Positions 1 through 8,833 are shown, numbered from the stretch's first letter. The stretch: 64,000 nt of DNA from Gracilimonas sp965227215 (GCA_965227215.1 OZ245729.1:2604001-2668000); one strand, 5' to 3'. Program-made: numbers and translations. Notes: generated from the sequence alone by a model not told the origin.

Positions 1-25
1 AGAAGCTAATTTCATACATTAAACT

Positions 26-1087
26 ATGGCACTGCATAAATACATTTGGATGCTTTTGACTCTGTTGCTTCTGAGTGGCGGCTGGGGGAGTTCGTTGTTT
101 GCCCAAAATATATCTCAACCGGACACAATCTCAGTTCAAGCTCAGGATACCACACTGACTCAAAAAATAGATTCTCTCATAAACCAACGAATGTCTCGTC
201 TCGATTCGGTTATAATGAAGTTAGAGCAGCAGGGGGGTATTTCGCAAGATACATCACAGGTTTCAGGAGATGCTGAACAGGCACTAGCTCAGCTGGAGCA
301 GGTGATATCGTGGCCGAAGGTCATCATGATTATCCTGTTTTTTATTGCTACTTATTATGTGACATCCTTCATCAGTACCATTCTGGGGAATTTTTCGGAA
401 CGCATTTCCAAATACCGCCTCCGTATAAAACGGATGGTTCCTATTGTCCGTGTGGTGGTATGGACCCTGGCGATATATGTGGCAATCGCCGGCATCATTC
501 AGCCACCTTATGCAACCATAATTACGGTGATGGCTTCGGTTGGTATTGCGGTCGGGCTGGCTTCGCAGGACGTGCTCAAAAACCTGTTTGGCGGGGTGAT
601 GCTGATTCTGGATCGGCCGTTTCAGGTGGGTGATAAAATCCAGTTTGCCAATCATTACGGGGAAGTACAGCAAATCGGACTGCGATCGAGCCGTATTGTT
701 ACCCCTGGGGATTCCGTGGTAACCATTCCCAATGGAGAGTTGATTAGAACAGCTGTATCCAATGCCAACACCGGCGCACTCGATTGTTTGGTGGTGACCA
801 ATATCTACCTGCCGGCTGAATGTCCGGTGGAGGAAGTGAAGGAGGTGGCTTATAAAGCCGTAATCGCTTCGCGCTTTGTATTCATGAAAAAACCCATCAG
901 CATTATGGCAGAAAATGAAATGCATGAACGCCGGTTTGTGCTAAAGCTGAAGGTTAAAGCGTACGTACTGGACATTCGCTATGAATTTCCTTTCCAAACC
1001 GATGTGACGGAGCTTATTCTCACCGAATTGAAGAAGAGAGGCATTATCCGGGATGAAACCCTGCACCAGGAGATAGTTGGGGATTAA
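26..1087 (+). CDS. MscS-family small-conductance mechanosensitive channel
   Basis: This 353-residue inner-membrane protein is a small mechanosensitive channel that would open under membrane tension to release solutes. It begins with a signal-like hydrophobic stretch (about residues 8-26, ending SLFAQ). A short periplasmic part with a predicted helical, Gln-rich segment follows, then membrane helices at about 98-118, 138-158 and 162-180. The third helix carries the glycine/alanine-rich pore pattern ASVGIAVGLASQDVLKN, followed by the FGGVMLILDRPFQVGD beta-domain signature that is the hallmark of the family. The length is near that of the short E. coli MscS type plus an N-terminal extension. The gene stands alone and its upstream region is cut by the window edge. 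The family is certain; the exact conductance class is not. Confidence 0.93.
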   Translation: MALHKYIWMLLTLLLLSGGWGSSLFAQNISQPDTISVQAQDTTLTQKIDSLINQRMSRLDSVIMKLEQQGGISQDTSQVSGDAEQALAQLEQVISWPKVIMIILFFIATYYVTSFISTILGNFSERISKYRLRIKRMVPIVRVVVWTLAIYVAIAGIIQPPYATIITVMASVGIAVGLASQDVLKNLFGGVMLILDRPFQVGDKIQFANHYGEVQQIGLRSSRIVTPGDSVVTIPNGELIRTAVSNANTGALDCLVVTNIYLPAECPVEEVKEVAYKAVIASRFVFMKKPISIMAENEMHERRFVLKLKVKAYVLDIRYEFPFQTDVTELILTELKKRGIIRDETLHQEIVGD

Positions 1088-1132
1088 TATTGAAGAATGT
1101 ACTAGTGATTATTAGCTGATCTAAGCTTGTCA

Positions 1133-1162
1133 AGATTCTTCGGGAGTACCCTCAAAATGACT
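1133..1162. repeat. Short intergenic repeat, family D copy 1
   Basis: This 30-bp sequence of the form AGATTCTTCGGGAGTACCCT...AATGACT recurs almost unchanged at 30086-30115 and 32132-32161. It sits between the convergent mscS and hypothetical genes and touches the stop codon of the latter. Its function is unknown. Confidence 0.7.
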
Positions 1163-1566
1163 CAGTCGTTGGGCACCAGCTTTGCCATGGCCGCATCCGG
1201 GCTATAGATGATCCGGAGGTCGGTATCATTATCTTCATCAAAAACCTTAATCGAGATTTCCTGATTAAATTCAATCTCGTCGATTTCATGAGGTTTGATC
1301 ATCAGCGGTTCCAGAAACTCGGAATCCAGTCCGCGCATGGTCTTGAGCTCCTCATTCAGGAAATCCATGTACTCCAGCTTTAAATTTCCTTCACGAATGT
1401 AGGTTATAATCAGCGAGTAGGCGACCTGCCCAGCATAGGAAAAGCGCTGCTGTAATTGCGAATTAAGCTTACGGACATCTTGTTGTCGTGCATAGAAGTA
1501 GAACTTCAATGCTTTTTCGAACAAAATTTTGTCTCGATCATTCAATATCTTTGTAATGGATTCCAT
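1162..1566 (-). CDS. Hypothetical protein, 134 aa
   Basis: I do not recognise a family for this protein of 134 residues. It is soluble and acidic, with no signal peptide or membrane segment. The first 100 residues look mostly helical (RDKILFEKALKFYFYARQQD and following), and the tail looks like a short beta region. It is transcribed divergently from the thioredoxin-like gene, with 43 bp between the start codons. The ATG start gives a compact ORF without overlap. The codon use looks like that of its neighbours, so it is probably a real gene. No function is proposed. Confidence 0.7.
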   Translation of the reverse strand: MESITKILNDRDKILFEKALKFYFYARQQDVRKLNSQLQQRFSYAGQVAYSLIITYIREGNLKLEYMDFLNEELKTMRGLDSEFLEPLMIKPHEIDEIEFNQEISIKVFDEDNDTDLRIIYSPDAAMAKLVPND

Positions 1567-1609
1567 GCACTGAAGTTAAAACCATTAATCGACAAAAGTC
1601 AGGAGCATT

Positions 1610-2179
1610 ATGTCAGCAACACCATCAACCATGCTGGAAATAGGAACGGAAGCACCGGATTTCACCCTTTCAAGCGTGAACGGAGGTAACCTGTCGTTGA
1701 GCTATGCCGATCAAAGCAAAGGTTTTGTGGTGATGTTTATTTGTAACCACTGCCCGTATGTGCTTCATATAGAAGATGAATTGGTGAATGTAGCCAATGA
1801 TTATATAGCCAGAGGAATTGGGTTTATTGCCATCAGTTCTAATGATGTAGAGAAGTACCCGGAAGACAGTCCGGAAAAAATGGCTCAGAAAGATTACCCC
1901 TTCCCGTATTTGTATGATGAAACTCAGGAAGTCGCCAAAGCTTATAAGGCTGCCTGTACACCGGATTTTTTCGTATTTGACGAAAACCGAAAACTGGTTT
2001 ATAGAGGTCAGTTTGATGACAGCAGACCTTCCAAAGACATACCGGTTACCGGCAAAGATCTCAGAAATGCCTTGGAGGCTCTTCTTTCCGGAGACCAAAT
2101 TTCAGAAGATGAGCAAGTGTCGAGTATGGGATGTAACATTAAATGGAAACCCGGCAATGAACCGGAATATTTTGGATGA
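1610..2179 (+). CDS. Thioredoxin-family (AhpC/TSA-like) protein
   Basis: This is a 189-residue cytoplasmic thioredoxin-fold protein, probably a thiol peroxidase or reductase-like enzyme. The N-terminus has the peroxiredoxin pattern GTEAPDFTLSSVNGG. The redox site is CNHCPYV at about residues 46-52, a CxxC with the unusual NH spacer typical of the 'thioredoxin family protein' group related to AhpC/TSA. A cis-proline region (ACTPDFFVFD) follows near residue 118. There is no signal peptide. A good Shine-Dalgarno (CAGGAGC) precedes the ATG. The gene is 10 bp upstream of pdxH and is likely co-transcribed with pdxH and trmB. The physiological substrate cannot be read from the sequence. Confidence 0.88.
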   Translation: MSATPSTMLEIGTEAPDFTLSSVNGGNLSLSYADQSKGFVVMFICNHCPYVLHIEDELVNVANDYIARGIGFIAISSNDVEKYPEDSPEKMAQKDYPFPYLYDETQEVAKAYKAACTPDFFVFDENRKLVYRGQFDDSRPSKDIPVTGKDLRNALEALLSGDQISEDEQVSSMGCNIKWKPGNEPEYFG

Positions 2180-2189
2180 CTAATAAGAA

Positions 2190-2834
2190 ATGAAAAACGA
2201 AAAATTGCAGAAACTGCGCGAAGACTATTCTAAGCATTCACTGGATGAGTCGGATGTAAACATAAATCCATTTAAACAATTTGAGCGATGGATGGAAGAA
2301 GCAGTACAAGCCGAGGTTCCTGAACCAAATGCCATGACCCTCGCCACGGTGGATGCCAACCAAAAGCCCCATACACGCATTGTTTTATTAAAGGGATTGG
2401 AAGATGACAGCTTCGTCTTTTACACCAACTATGCAAGTGATAAGGGTAAAGAGCTGGAGCAAAATCCCAATGCTTCCTTATGTTTTTTGTGGCTTCAACT
2501 GGAACGTCAGGTACGCATTGACGGAATCGTCGAGAAAATATCTAAAGAAGAAAGTGAGGCGTATTTCCGGCAGCGGCCGTATAAAAGTCAGCTCGGAGCC
2601 CTGGCCTCTAACCAAAGTGCCGAGGTTCCCAACCGTGATTTTTTGGAAAAGAAGTTTTCTGAACTGGAAGCAAAATATCCGGAAGGGAAAGTCCCTATGC
2701 CGGAAACCTGGGGTGGTTATAGGTTAAAGCCGGAGGCTATTGAATTTTGGCAGGGAAGGAGAAGCCGGCTTCACGACCGTATTAAATATGAGCAAGTCGG
2801 TAATAAATGGGAAATAAAAAGACTTTCACCATAA
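2190..2834 (+). CDS. pdxH: Pyridoxamine 5'-phosphate oxidase
   Basis: PdxH is the FMN-dependent oxidase that turns pyridoxine or pyridoxamine 5'-phosphate into pyridoxal 5'-phosphate, the last step of vitamin B6 synthesis and salvage. The 214 residues match the usual length. Visible family marks are NAMTLATVDANQKPHTRIVLLKG (FMN/PLP binding, about residues 47-69), the YTNYASDKGKEL segment, RQVRIDG, and the C-terminal WGGYRL...EFWQGRRSRLHDR signature carrying the conserved Arg and His of the PLP site. The ATG lies 10 bp after the thioredoxin-like gene and the stop is 3 bp before trmB, so all three probably form an operon. PLP supply would support the several PLP aminotransferases in this window. 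Confidence 0.97.
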   Translation: MKNEKLQKLREDYSKHSLDESDVNINPFKQFERWMEEAVQAEVPEPNAMTLATVDANQKPHTRIVLLKGLEDDSFVFYTNYASDKGKELEQNPNASLCFLWLQLERQVRIDGIVEKISKEESEAYFRQRPYKSQLGALASNQSAEVPNRDFLEKKFSELEAKYPEGKVPMPETWGGYRLKPEAIEFWQGRRSRLHDRIKYEQVGNKWEIKRLSP

Positions 2835-2837
2835 AAG

Positions 2838-3491
2838 ATGCCTAAGATCAAACAAGAGCGGATGGAGGAGCTGCCCAAGCTCGACAATACGCTTGTATAC
2901 ACCGACTTTGATGAAGATCATCCTGCCCCAAAAGGGAAATGGAATTCTGAAATTTTTGACAAAGATCAGCCTATCGTATTAGAGCTGGCTTGTGGAAAGG
3001 GGGAGTATTCAATTGGCCTGGCACAGCTTCATCCCGACAAAAATTTCGTGGGTCTGGATATCAAAGGGAATCGCATGTGGGTAGGGGCTACTGAAGCCCT
3101 TGAGAAAAATTTGGATAATGTCCGGTACTTAAGATGTTATATCGATCATCTAGATCAGTTTTTCGGGAAAGAGGAGGTAGATGAAGCTTGGATTGTTTTT
3201 TCGGATCCTTATATCAAAAAAGAGAGGAAGCGACTTACGGCTCCCAAATTTCTGGAATTATATCGCAAAGTGATGAAGTCCGGTGCGGTAATCAACCTGA
3301 AAACTGACAGTAATGTGCTCTACGAGTATACTAAAGAAATCATCGAACAAGAGGGACTGGAGCTGCTGGATGATGAGCCGAATGTCCATAAAAACCGCCC
3401 GGATGACCCCGAGCTTTCTATCATCACCTATTATGAAAGTATGCATTTGGAGAAAGGTAAGACGATTAAGTATTTGAGGTTTAGGGTTTGA
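2838..3491 (+). CDS. trmB: tRNA (guanine-N7-)-methyltransferase
   Basis: TrmB methylates G46 in the variable loop of many tRNAs using S-adenosylmethionine. The 217-residue protein shows the SAM-binding motif LELACGKGEYS (about residues 48-58), the acidic post-II motif VGLDIKGNRM, and the catalytic-region motif FSDPYIKKERKRLT (about 122-135). That last motif differs from the classical FPDPWPKKRH but fits the divergent Bacteroidota-type branch. The C-terminal TYYE block is also family-typical. It directly follows pdxH with a 3-bp gap. No further gene follows on the strand before a 420-bp repeat-rich spacer. Confidence 0.92.
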   Translation: MPKIKQERMEELPKLDNTLVYTDFDEDHPAPKGKWNSEIFDKDQPIVLELACGKGEYSIGLAQLHPDKNFVGLDIKGNRMWVGATEALEKNLDNVRYLRCYIDHLDQFFGKEEVDEAWIVFSDPYIKKERKRLTAPKFLELYRKVMKSGAVINLKTDSNVLYEYTKEIIEQEGLELLDDEPNVHKNRPDDPELSIITYYESMHLEKGKTIKYLRFRV

Positions 3492-3673
3492 AAAGCTGTC
3501 AGCTTACAGACGACAGCTGTCAGTTTGGGAAGCCATGAATGGCTTCGCTTGTTGACTCTAGTTGCGTCGCTCTGCTGCGCAACGATGAGTTGAGGCTTTG
3601 CCTCACATTTTGGATATATATGTGGTTTACGAATGATCTAGCTCTGATGTAGGTCAAAAAGACCCCTTTCTTT

Positions 3674-3696
3674 CTTTCCCCTTGGTAAGGGGAAAG
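3674..3696. repeat. 23-nt hairpin repeat, family A copy 1
   Basis: This is a perfect inverted repeat with 10-bp arms CTTTCCCCTT and AAGGGGAAAG around a GGT loop, preceded by ACCCCTTTCTTT. Identical or near-identical copies lie at 7187, 9213, 35214, 35439, 35664 and 38206, always between genes. It is REP-like in behaviour. Confidence 0.9.
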
Positions 3697-3736
3697 GACT
3701 CAATTGTTGGATCCTAATCTTAAATCAAACTTCCCC

Positions 3737-3829
3737 GTCATCGCGGGCCCAGACCCGCGATCTCCCTTTAAGGCATCCCAAATAAATTAGGGAGATCCCG
3801 AATCTCCGCTTCGCTACATACGGGATGAC
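3737..3829. repeat. Family B intergenic repeat, full copy
   Basis: This element of about 93 bp has matching ends (GTCATC at the left, GATGAC at the right). It contains GATCTCC and GGAGATCC in inverted orientation and a CTCCGCTTCGCTACATACGGG block. Related copies occur at 7391-7484, 8933-9024, 29922-30008 and 32367-32460. Confidence 0.8.
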
Positions 3830-3883
3830 AGGATGATAAAAAGCACGTCTTGATTTTCGCTTTGGATTGATTACATTACAGAA

Positions 3884-3898
3884 GTTAACACCGTTAAC
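3884..3898. promoter_or_regulatory. Candidate TetR operator
   Basis: GTTAAC-ACC-GTTAAC is a 15-bp symmetric site that ends 12 bp before the start codon of the TetR gene. A symmetric site in this place fits autoregulation of the tetR-fadE unit. This is an inference from position and symmetry only. Confidence 0.5.
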
Positions 3899-3910
3899 CT
3901 AAGTAACCGA

Positions 3911-4510
3911 ATGAGCGAAGAAGTACCCTTACGAGATCAGATTTTGGACATAAGCAGGCACTTGTTGTATAAAGAAGGATACAAGTCATTGTCGATGCGG
4001 AAAATTGCCAAACAGGCAAATGTATCTGCCACCAGTATCTACCTTTATTTCGAGAACAAAGATCACCTGCTGCATACACTAATTGAGGAGTCGGTAGAGG
4101 ATCTAAGCCGGTTCATTGAGAAAAAAGCATTATCCAAAACCGATAGTATTGAGCGGTTTAAAGCCATCACAAAAAGCTATGTGGAGTTTGGGATCGAGTA
4201 CCCTGAGAAGTACGAAATTATATATAAGGTTCGGTCCGATTCAATGGCTCGTTATCCCAAAGAGAAATTTCGCAAAGCAAGAAGAGCATATGAGCTTCTT
4301 GTTAAAACCATTGAGGAAAGTGTAGGTCAGGGTTTGATGGAAGTAGATAAACCGGTAGTTGCCGCTTATTCAATTTGGGCGCAATTACACGGCGTAGTTT
4401 CGGTTGTCCTTAACAAGAGGCTGGACAGCCGGATCGATCAAGAACAATTTATTGAGGAATCCATTGAGCATGTGGTTCAGGGATTCCTGATTCGAACAAC
4501 GGTATTATAA
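3911..4510 (+). CDS. TetR/AcrR-family transcriptional regulator
   Basis: This is a 199-residue one-component repressor. The N-terminal DNA-binding helix-turn-helix is clear at about residues 8-55, with the recognition part SMRKIAKQANVSATSIYLYFENKDHLL. The C-terminal two thirds form a helical ligand-binding and dimerisation domain that cannot be assigned to a ligand. The gene lies 13 bp upstream of a FadE-type acyl-CoA dehydrogenase with nothing between them, so it most likely controls fatty-acid degradation and may sense an acyl-CoA, as FadR-type TetR proteins do. A symmetric GTTAAC-ACC-GTTAAC site just upstream suggests autoregulation. Confidence 0.92.
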   Translation: MSEEVPLRDQILDISRHLLYKEGYKSLSMRKIAKQANVSATSIYLYFENKDHLLHTLIEESVEDLSRFIEKKALSKTDSIERFKAITKSYVEFGIEYPEKYEIIYKVRSDSMARYPKEKFRKARRAYELLVKTIEESVGQGLMEVDKPVVAAYSIWAQLHGVVSVVLNKRLDSRIDQEQFIEESIEHVVQGFLIRTTVL

Positions 4511-4523
4511 AAGAGGAAAGATT

Positions 4524-7022
4524 ATGGAAGCAATAATGGAATTAGTCGGTTTTTTTAGTGAAATCCCACTTTGGGCATCAATAGGATCGGCGTTTTTACT
4601 GATGCTGATTTTTGGATATACCGGAGCCCCGCTTTGGTTGTGGGCTATTGCCGGTTATGCAGGATTGGTTGGCCTGGATGCCCCCACCTGGCTGTACATC
4701 ACTTATACTGTGTTAGTGCTCGTATTCAACATTAAGCCCATTCGTAGGGTGGTACTAAGTGGCCCTATTATGAAGCTTCTGGATGCGTTGAACTTCCTTC
4801 CCAAGATTTCAGAAACCGAGCAAACCGCTATCGAGGCCGGGAATGTATGGGTAGAAGGTGAGCTGTTTTCCGGAAAACCTGATTTCAAACGAATTCTTGA
4901 TCAGGACTATCCTGAACTGACCGAACAAGAACAGGCGTTTATGGACGGTCCGGTTGAAAAGCTTTGCGAAATGGTGACCGACTGGGACGTGATGGTTCGG
5001 AAAGGTTTTACAGAGGAGGTCTGGGAATTCATGAGAAAAGAAAAGTTCTTCGGGTTGATAGTGCCGGAGAAATATGGCGGGCTCGAGTTTTCGGCCACGG
5101 CTCACAGTGCCATAGTTGCGAAACTGGCTTCCCGATGCGGACCGTTGGCTACCACAGTCATGGTTCCTAACTCTTTGGGTCCTGCGGAGTTGCTACTACA
5201 CTATGGAACCGATGAGCAAAAAGATCATTATTTACCCAAGCTGGCATCCGGAGAAGAAATGCCATGCTTTGGTCTTACGGAATCGAATGCAGGATCAGAT
5301 GCCGGAAGTATGCGGTCGGAAGGAGTCGTGTTTAAAGGTGAAGATGGTAAGTTGTATCTAAGACTCAACTTTGAGAAACGCTATATTACGCTTGCCGCGA
5401 TTTCGACGGTGATTGGCCTGGCCTTCAACCTGAAAGATCCGGATCACCTGATTGGAGAAGAAGAAAACCGGGGCATCACCTGTGCGCTCATTCCATCGGA
5501 TACCGAAGGAGTGGTGCTGGGGCGACGTCATGATCCGCTTGGGATTCCATTCTATAACTGCCCGATTAACGGAAAAGATGTGGTGGTTCCTTTGGAAGAT
5601 GCTATCATTGGCGGGAAAGAAGGAGCCGGAAATGGCTGGCGCATGCTGATGGAGTCACTGGCTGTGGGTCGGGGAATCTCACTGCCGGCGCAGAGTGTGG
5701 GAGGAGCAAAAGTAGCCACACGGGCGATTGGAGCTTATACGGCCATCCGTAAACAATTCGGATTGAATATCGGAAAGTTTGAAGGCATTGAAGAGCCGAT
5801 GGCACGGATCGGTGGATATACCTATTTAATGGAAGGAGCCCGCAGATATACCACCGGTGGATTAGACAGCGGACAAAAACCTGCAGTGGTTACTGCTATT
5901 GCCAAGTATAACTTCACCGAGTTGGGACGAGAAATCGTCAATGATTCCATGGATATTGTGGGCGGAGCCGGAATTTCCCGGGGTCCCCGAAATATCTTCG
6001 CCAGCAGCTACACAGCTATGCCGATAGCGATCACGGTAGAAGGAGCCAACATCTTGACCCGAACGCTGATGATCTTTGGTCAGGGTGCGATTCGATGCCA
6101 CCCATATGCCTATAATGAAATTGATGCGTTGATGAACAAGGACGTGAAAGCTTTTGACGACAACTTTTGGAAACATATTGGTCATGTAGCCCGAAATAAG
6201 TCACGTGCATTCTTGCTTAGCATCACTCGAGGCCGACTAGCAAGTTCACCGGTAAGCGGACCGGCTGCCAAATACTTCCGCAAACTGGCCTGGACATCCG
6301 CTTCCTTTGCTTTCTTTGCTGACATTGCCCTGGGATCGTACGGCGGTGCTTTGAAGATGAAAGAAAAAATAGCAGGTCGTTATGCGGATATCCTGAGTTA
6401 TATGTACCTGGCATCCGGAGCCCTCAAGCGATTTGAGGCCGAGGGTAGAAGAGAAGCCGATCGCCCTTATTTCGAATGGGCGATGGAGTACAGCTTTTGG
6501 AAAATCCAGCAAGCTTTTGAAGGAATCCTTAGAGAAATAAAGGTGCCGGGTTTAAGCTGGGTATTCCGTTTGGCCGGAGTTTGGGGACGATTAAATCCTA
6601 TCGGAACCTATCCGTCTGATGAGCTCGGACATAGAGTGGCACAAGCCATGCAGGAACGTGGCGAAGGCCGTGATCATGTGACGGATGGAATTTATCTTCC
6701 AAAAGATAAGGAATCAGCTATTGGTCGTTACGAGCATACCCTGGAATTGGTGGAACAGGCCTGGCCTGCTTTCAAGAAGTTATACAAAGCCATAAAAGCC
6801 AAAGAACTTCCTAAAGAACCCTATCTCGAAATTGCAGATTTAGCGGTTGAAAAAGGAGTACTCACAAAAGAAGAAGGCGAACTGGTTAAGAAAACCGAAC
6901 AAGCCCGAAATGATGCCATTCAGGTAGATGAGTTTACACTGGATGAGTATATGAATGAGACGCCGACCAAACCGTTTGGTGATGGAAAAAGGCCGGAGAA
7001 GGCTCCTGAGGCGATGGTTTAG
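4524..7022 (+). CDS. fadE: FadE-type acyl-CoA dehydrogenase
   Basis: This is a FAD-dependent acyl-CoA dehydrogenase for the first oxidation step of fatty-acid beta-oxidation. Its 832 residues are close to the 814 of E. coli FadE and much longer than the usual 380-residue family. The N-terminal 70 residues are hydrophobic (two membrane helices around residues 17-65), as in FadE. The dehydrogenase core follows, with GLIVPEKYGGLEFSATAHSAIVAKL, the FGLTESNAGSD flavin-contact signature (about residues 251-261) and SMDIVGGAGISRGPRN near 478. The long C-terminal helical extension is the FadE-type domain. The gene directly follows tetR and probably forms a two-gene unit. A 590-bp repeat-filled spacer follows. 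Confidence 0.93.
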   Translation: MEAIMELVGFFSEIPLWASIGSAFLLMLIFGYTGAPLWLWAIAGYAGLVGLDAPTWLYITYTVLVLVFNIKPIRRVVLSGPIMKLLDALNFLPKISETEQTAIEAGNVWVEGELFSGKPDFKRILDQDYPELTEQEQAFMDGPVEKLCEMVTDWDVMVRKGFTEEVWEFMRKEKFFGLIVPEKYGGLEFSATAHSAIVAKLASRCGPLATTVMVPNSLGPAELLLHYGTDEQKDHYLPKLASGEEMPCFGLTESNAGSDAGSMRSEGVVFKGEDGKLYLRLNFEKRYITLAAISTVIGLAFNLKDPDHLIGEEENRGITCALIPSDTEGVVLGRRHDPLGIPFYNCPINGKDVVVPLEDAIIGGKEGAGNGWRMLMESLAVGRGISLPAQSVGGAKVATRAIGAYTAIRKQFGLNIGKFEGIEEPMARIGGYTYLMEGARRYTTGGLDSGQKPAVVTAIAKYNFTELGREIVNDSMDIVGGAGISRGPRNIFASSYTAMPIAITVEGANILTRTLMIFGQGAIRCHPYAYNEIDALMNKDVKAFDDNFWKHIGHVARNKSRAFLLSITRGRLASSPVSGPAAKYFRKLAWTSASFAFFADIALGSYGGALKMKEKIAGRYADILSYMYLASGALKRFEAEGRREADRPYFEWAMEYSFWKIQQAFEGILREIKVPGLSWVFRLAGVWGRLNPIGTYPSDELGHRVAQAMQERGEGRDHVTDGIYLPKDKESAIGRYEHTLELVEQAWPAFKKLYKAIKAKELPKEPYLEIADLAVEKGVLTKEEGELVKKTEQARNDAIQVDEFTLDEYMNETPTKPFGDGKRPEKAPEAMV

Positions 7023-7063
7023 TATTAGCTGTCAGCTATCAGTTGTCCTTTGATTATAGTTAA

Positions 7064-7126
7064 GTCTTTGCGAGGAGGTTGGGTATTGAGTGTAAGGGTG
7101 GGATGGAAAACGACGAAGCAATCTCC
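7064..7126. repeat. Family E intergenic repeat, copy 1
   Basis: The element begins GTCTTTGCGAGGAG and ends CGACGAAGCAATCTCC, so the ends pair imperfectly (GGAG with CTCC). Related copies are at 9040-9104, 29784-29844 and, as a left half, 32075-32115. Confidence 0.7.
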
Positions 7127-7186
7127 TTGAAATGGCGACTAGGTTGAACAACGCTAAACTCCCTTAGCTACCGGACCCCTTTCTGT

Positions 7187-7209
7187 CTTTCCCCTTGGTA
7201 AGGGGAAAG
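7187..7209. repeat. 23-nt hairpin repeat, family A copy 2
   Basis: This copy is identical to the one at 3674-3696, including the upstream ACCCCTTTCTGT context. It has 10-bp arms around a GGT loop. Confidence 0.9.
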
Positions 7210-7390
7210 GACGTTTAATCATTACTCCTTGCTTTAATAATAGGTCAGGTCATCCTGAGGCTACTGCCGAAGGATCTTAGCCAGAAAGTGTTTAGGGTTG
7301 TTGATTACTGGAATTGATTTTTAACCACCAAGAAATGATTTGCGAATAATCGATGAACTGAGCGATCGATTTGCTGCTAAGAGAAACAAG

Positions 7391-7484
7391 CATCGCGGAC
7401 AAACCTGATCCGCGATCTCCAATATCGATATACTAAGTTTGTCAAGGAGATACCGTACATCCGTTTTACTACAATCGAGGTGAT
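7391..7484. repeat. Family B intergenic repeat, degenerate copy
   Basis: CATCGCGG...CCGCGATCTCC is followed by AAGGAGATACCGTACATCCG and a degraded right end. It resembles the full copy at 3737-3829. Confidence 0.6.
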
Positions 7485-7615
7485 TATCCTAAAAGGGTTG
7501 TTTACAAAAGAAAACCCGCAACTCATTAACCCGAATCCAGCAACTCGCCACAAATACCTCTTTAAATAGAAGATCAAACTTCGTATCATCATTGCTTAAC
7601 AAAATTTGGTAGAAA

Positions 7616-8833
7616 GTGAGCGAAAAGAACAACTCAAATCAAGAACATGGGGACAACAAGCCGGGAAAGAAAAAAAGCCCTGAGAACTTTCCTATTCAGG
7701 AATACCGATTAGTCCCGGCCGAGCACGCCTATGAAGGCTACGAAGAAGACGAAATTGACCTGATTGAACTGGCCAAAACTATCTGGGATAACCGAAAAGT
7801 TATTTACCGTTTTGTAGCGGTGGGAGCGGTGCTTGGGGTGATGGTAGCTTTGCTCAGCCCCAAAGAGTATGTAAGTGATGCTACCTTGATGCCGGAATAC
7901 AGCACGGAAAGCATGGGCAGTGGTAGTGCATCAAGTTTATTACAACAATACGGTGGGTTAATTGGCTTAAGTGGTGGAACCTACAACTCAGCCAGTAATG
8001 CCATTCGGGTAGATTTATATCCTAAAATTGTGCAAAGCCTGAGTTTCCAAGATAAACTGGCTCGACAGGACTTTTATTTACCGGATTATGATACTACTGC
8101 TTCTCTATATGAATATTACTTAGAAATAATGTCACCTGGGATTTTAGGATACATAATGCAGTATACCGTTGGGTTACCCGGAACTGTTATTGGTGCATTC
8201 AACTCTGAAGAGGAAACTCTAAGTACTGGCGTTGGTAATGAAGATGAAATTGTAGAGCTGAGTAAGCTAGAGATGGAAGTGATTGATGACCTTCGTTCAC
8301 GGGTATCAGCCAGTTTAGATGAAGAATCCGGAGTAGTTACCGTTCGAGCTCAAATGTCAGATCCGAAATTAGCAGCAAGTGTTGCTAAATACACCATCGA
8401 TGAGCTGACCGAATACCTTGTAGAATACCGGACGGAAAAAGTGATACGGGATCTGGAGTTTATTGAAGAGCAGTTGAATGATGCTCGCGACCGATTTAGA
8501 GAAGCCCAACTGGAACTGGCCGACTTTGACGACAGTAACCAAGGTAATTTAACCGCTCGGGCTCAGACCGAACGACAGAGATTACAATCCGAATATGACA
8601 TTGCCTTTAATCTCTATAACTCCCTGACCCAACAGTACGAAGAAGCCAAATTGAAAGTACAAGAAGAAACCCCTGTGTTCAAAGTGCTTCAGCCGGTACA
8701 GGTTCCGGTAAATGATGAAACTAGCGGAGCTATGGTTCTGATTGTGTTTGTCATGCTGAGCGGGATAGCTTCCATTGGGTGGATTCTTATTCAGCAGTTC
8801 TTGGCTTCGAATCCTTTTGGCAGTGAATCCTGA
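7616..8833 (+). CDS. Wzz/GNVR-type polysaccharide chain-length protein
   Basis: This is a 405-residue inner-membrane polysaccharide co-polymerase that would regulate the chain length of the O-antigen or exopolysaccharide. It has a charged cytoplasmic N-terminus, a first membrane helix at about residues 62-80, the Wzz-type periplasmic start SPKEYVSDATLMPEY, and a long helical periplasmic region rich in Glu/Gln. A second membrane helix near residues 370-392 is preceded by the family-typical Pro-rich FKVLQPVQVPV. It has no C-terminal tyrosine-kinase domain, so it is not a full Wzc. The start is GTG. A stem GCGAAGCC/GGCTTCGC follows the stop at 8838-8859. It opens the polysaccharide region. Confidence 0.88.
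   Translation: MSEKNNSNQEHGDNKPGKKKSPENFPIQEYRLVPAEHAYEGYEEDEIDLIELAKTIWDNRKVIYRFVAVGAVLGVMVALLSPKEYVSDATLMPEYSTESMGSGSASSLLQQYGGLIGLSGGTYNSASNAIRVDLYPKIVQSLSFQDKLARQDFYLPDYDTTASLYEYYLEIMSPGILGYIMQYTVGLPGTVIGAFNSEEETLSTGVGNEDEIVELSKLEMEVIDDLRSRVSASLDEESGVVTVRAQMSDPKLAASVAKYTIDELTEYLVEYRTEKVIRDLEFIEEQLNDARDRFREAQLELADFDDSNQGNLTARAQTERQRLQSEYDIAFNLYNSLTQQYEEAKLKVQEETPVFKVLQPVQVPVNDETSGAMVLIVFVMLSGIASIGWILIQQFLASNPFGSES

Larger units (their letters stand above)
3492..3883. other. Intergenic spacer built from short repeats and hairpins
   Basis: No gene is seen here. The spacer holds a possible stem AGCTGTC/GACAGCT (3494-3518), a perfect stem GAAGCCAT/ATGGCTTC (3529-3546), the 23-nt hairpin repeat (3674-3696) and a copy of the GTCATCGCGGG...CGGGATGAC repeat (3737-3829). 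None of the stems has a clear U-tract, so I do not call a terminator. Confidence 0.75.
7023..7615. other. Repeat-rich intergenic spacer upstream of wzz
   Basis: No supported gene is seen. It holds a GTCTTTGCGAGGAG...CGACGAAGCAATCTCC element (family E, 7064-7126), the 23-nt hairpin (7187-7209), a piece reading AAGGATCTTAGCC near 7270 that also occurs near 9300 and 60760, and a degenerate family B copy (7391-7484). Short ORFs in this stretch overlap repeats and have no recognisable product. Confidence 0.75.

Noticed and set aside
284..925. Long minus-strand frame of 213 codons inside mscS
   Set aside because: It is a shadow of the well-supported mscS frame and has a composition rich in His/Arg without any domain.
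3494..3518. Rho-independent terminator after trmB
   Set aside because: The AGCTGTC/GACAGCT stem is not followed by a T-run on either strand.
7377..7592. Small minus-strand gene of 71 codons
   Set aside because: It overlaps a family B repeat, has no recognisable product and reads like chance translation of repeat DNA.
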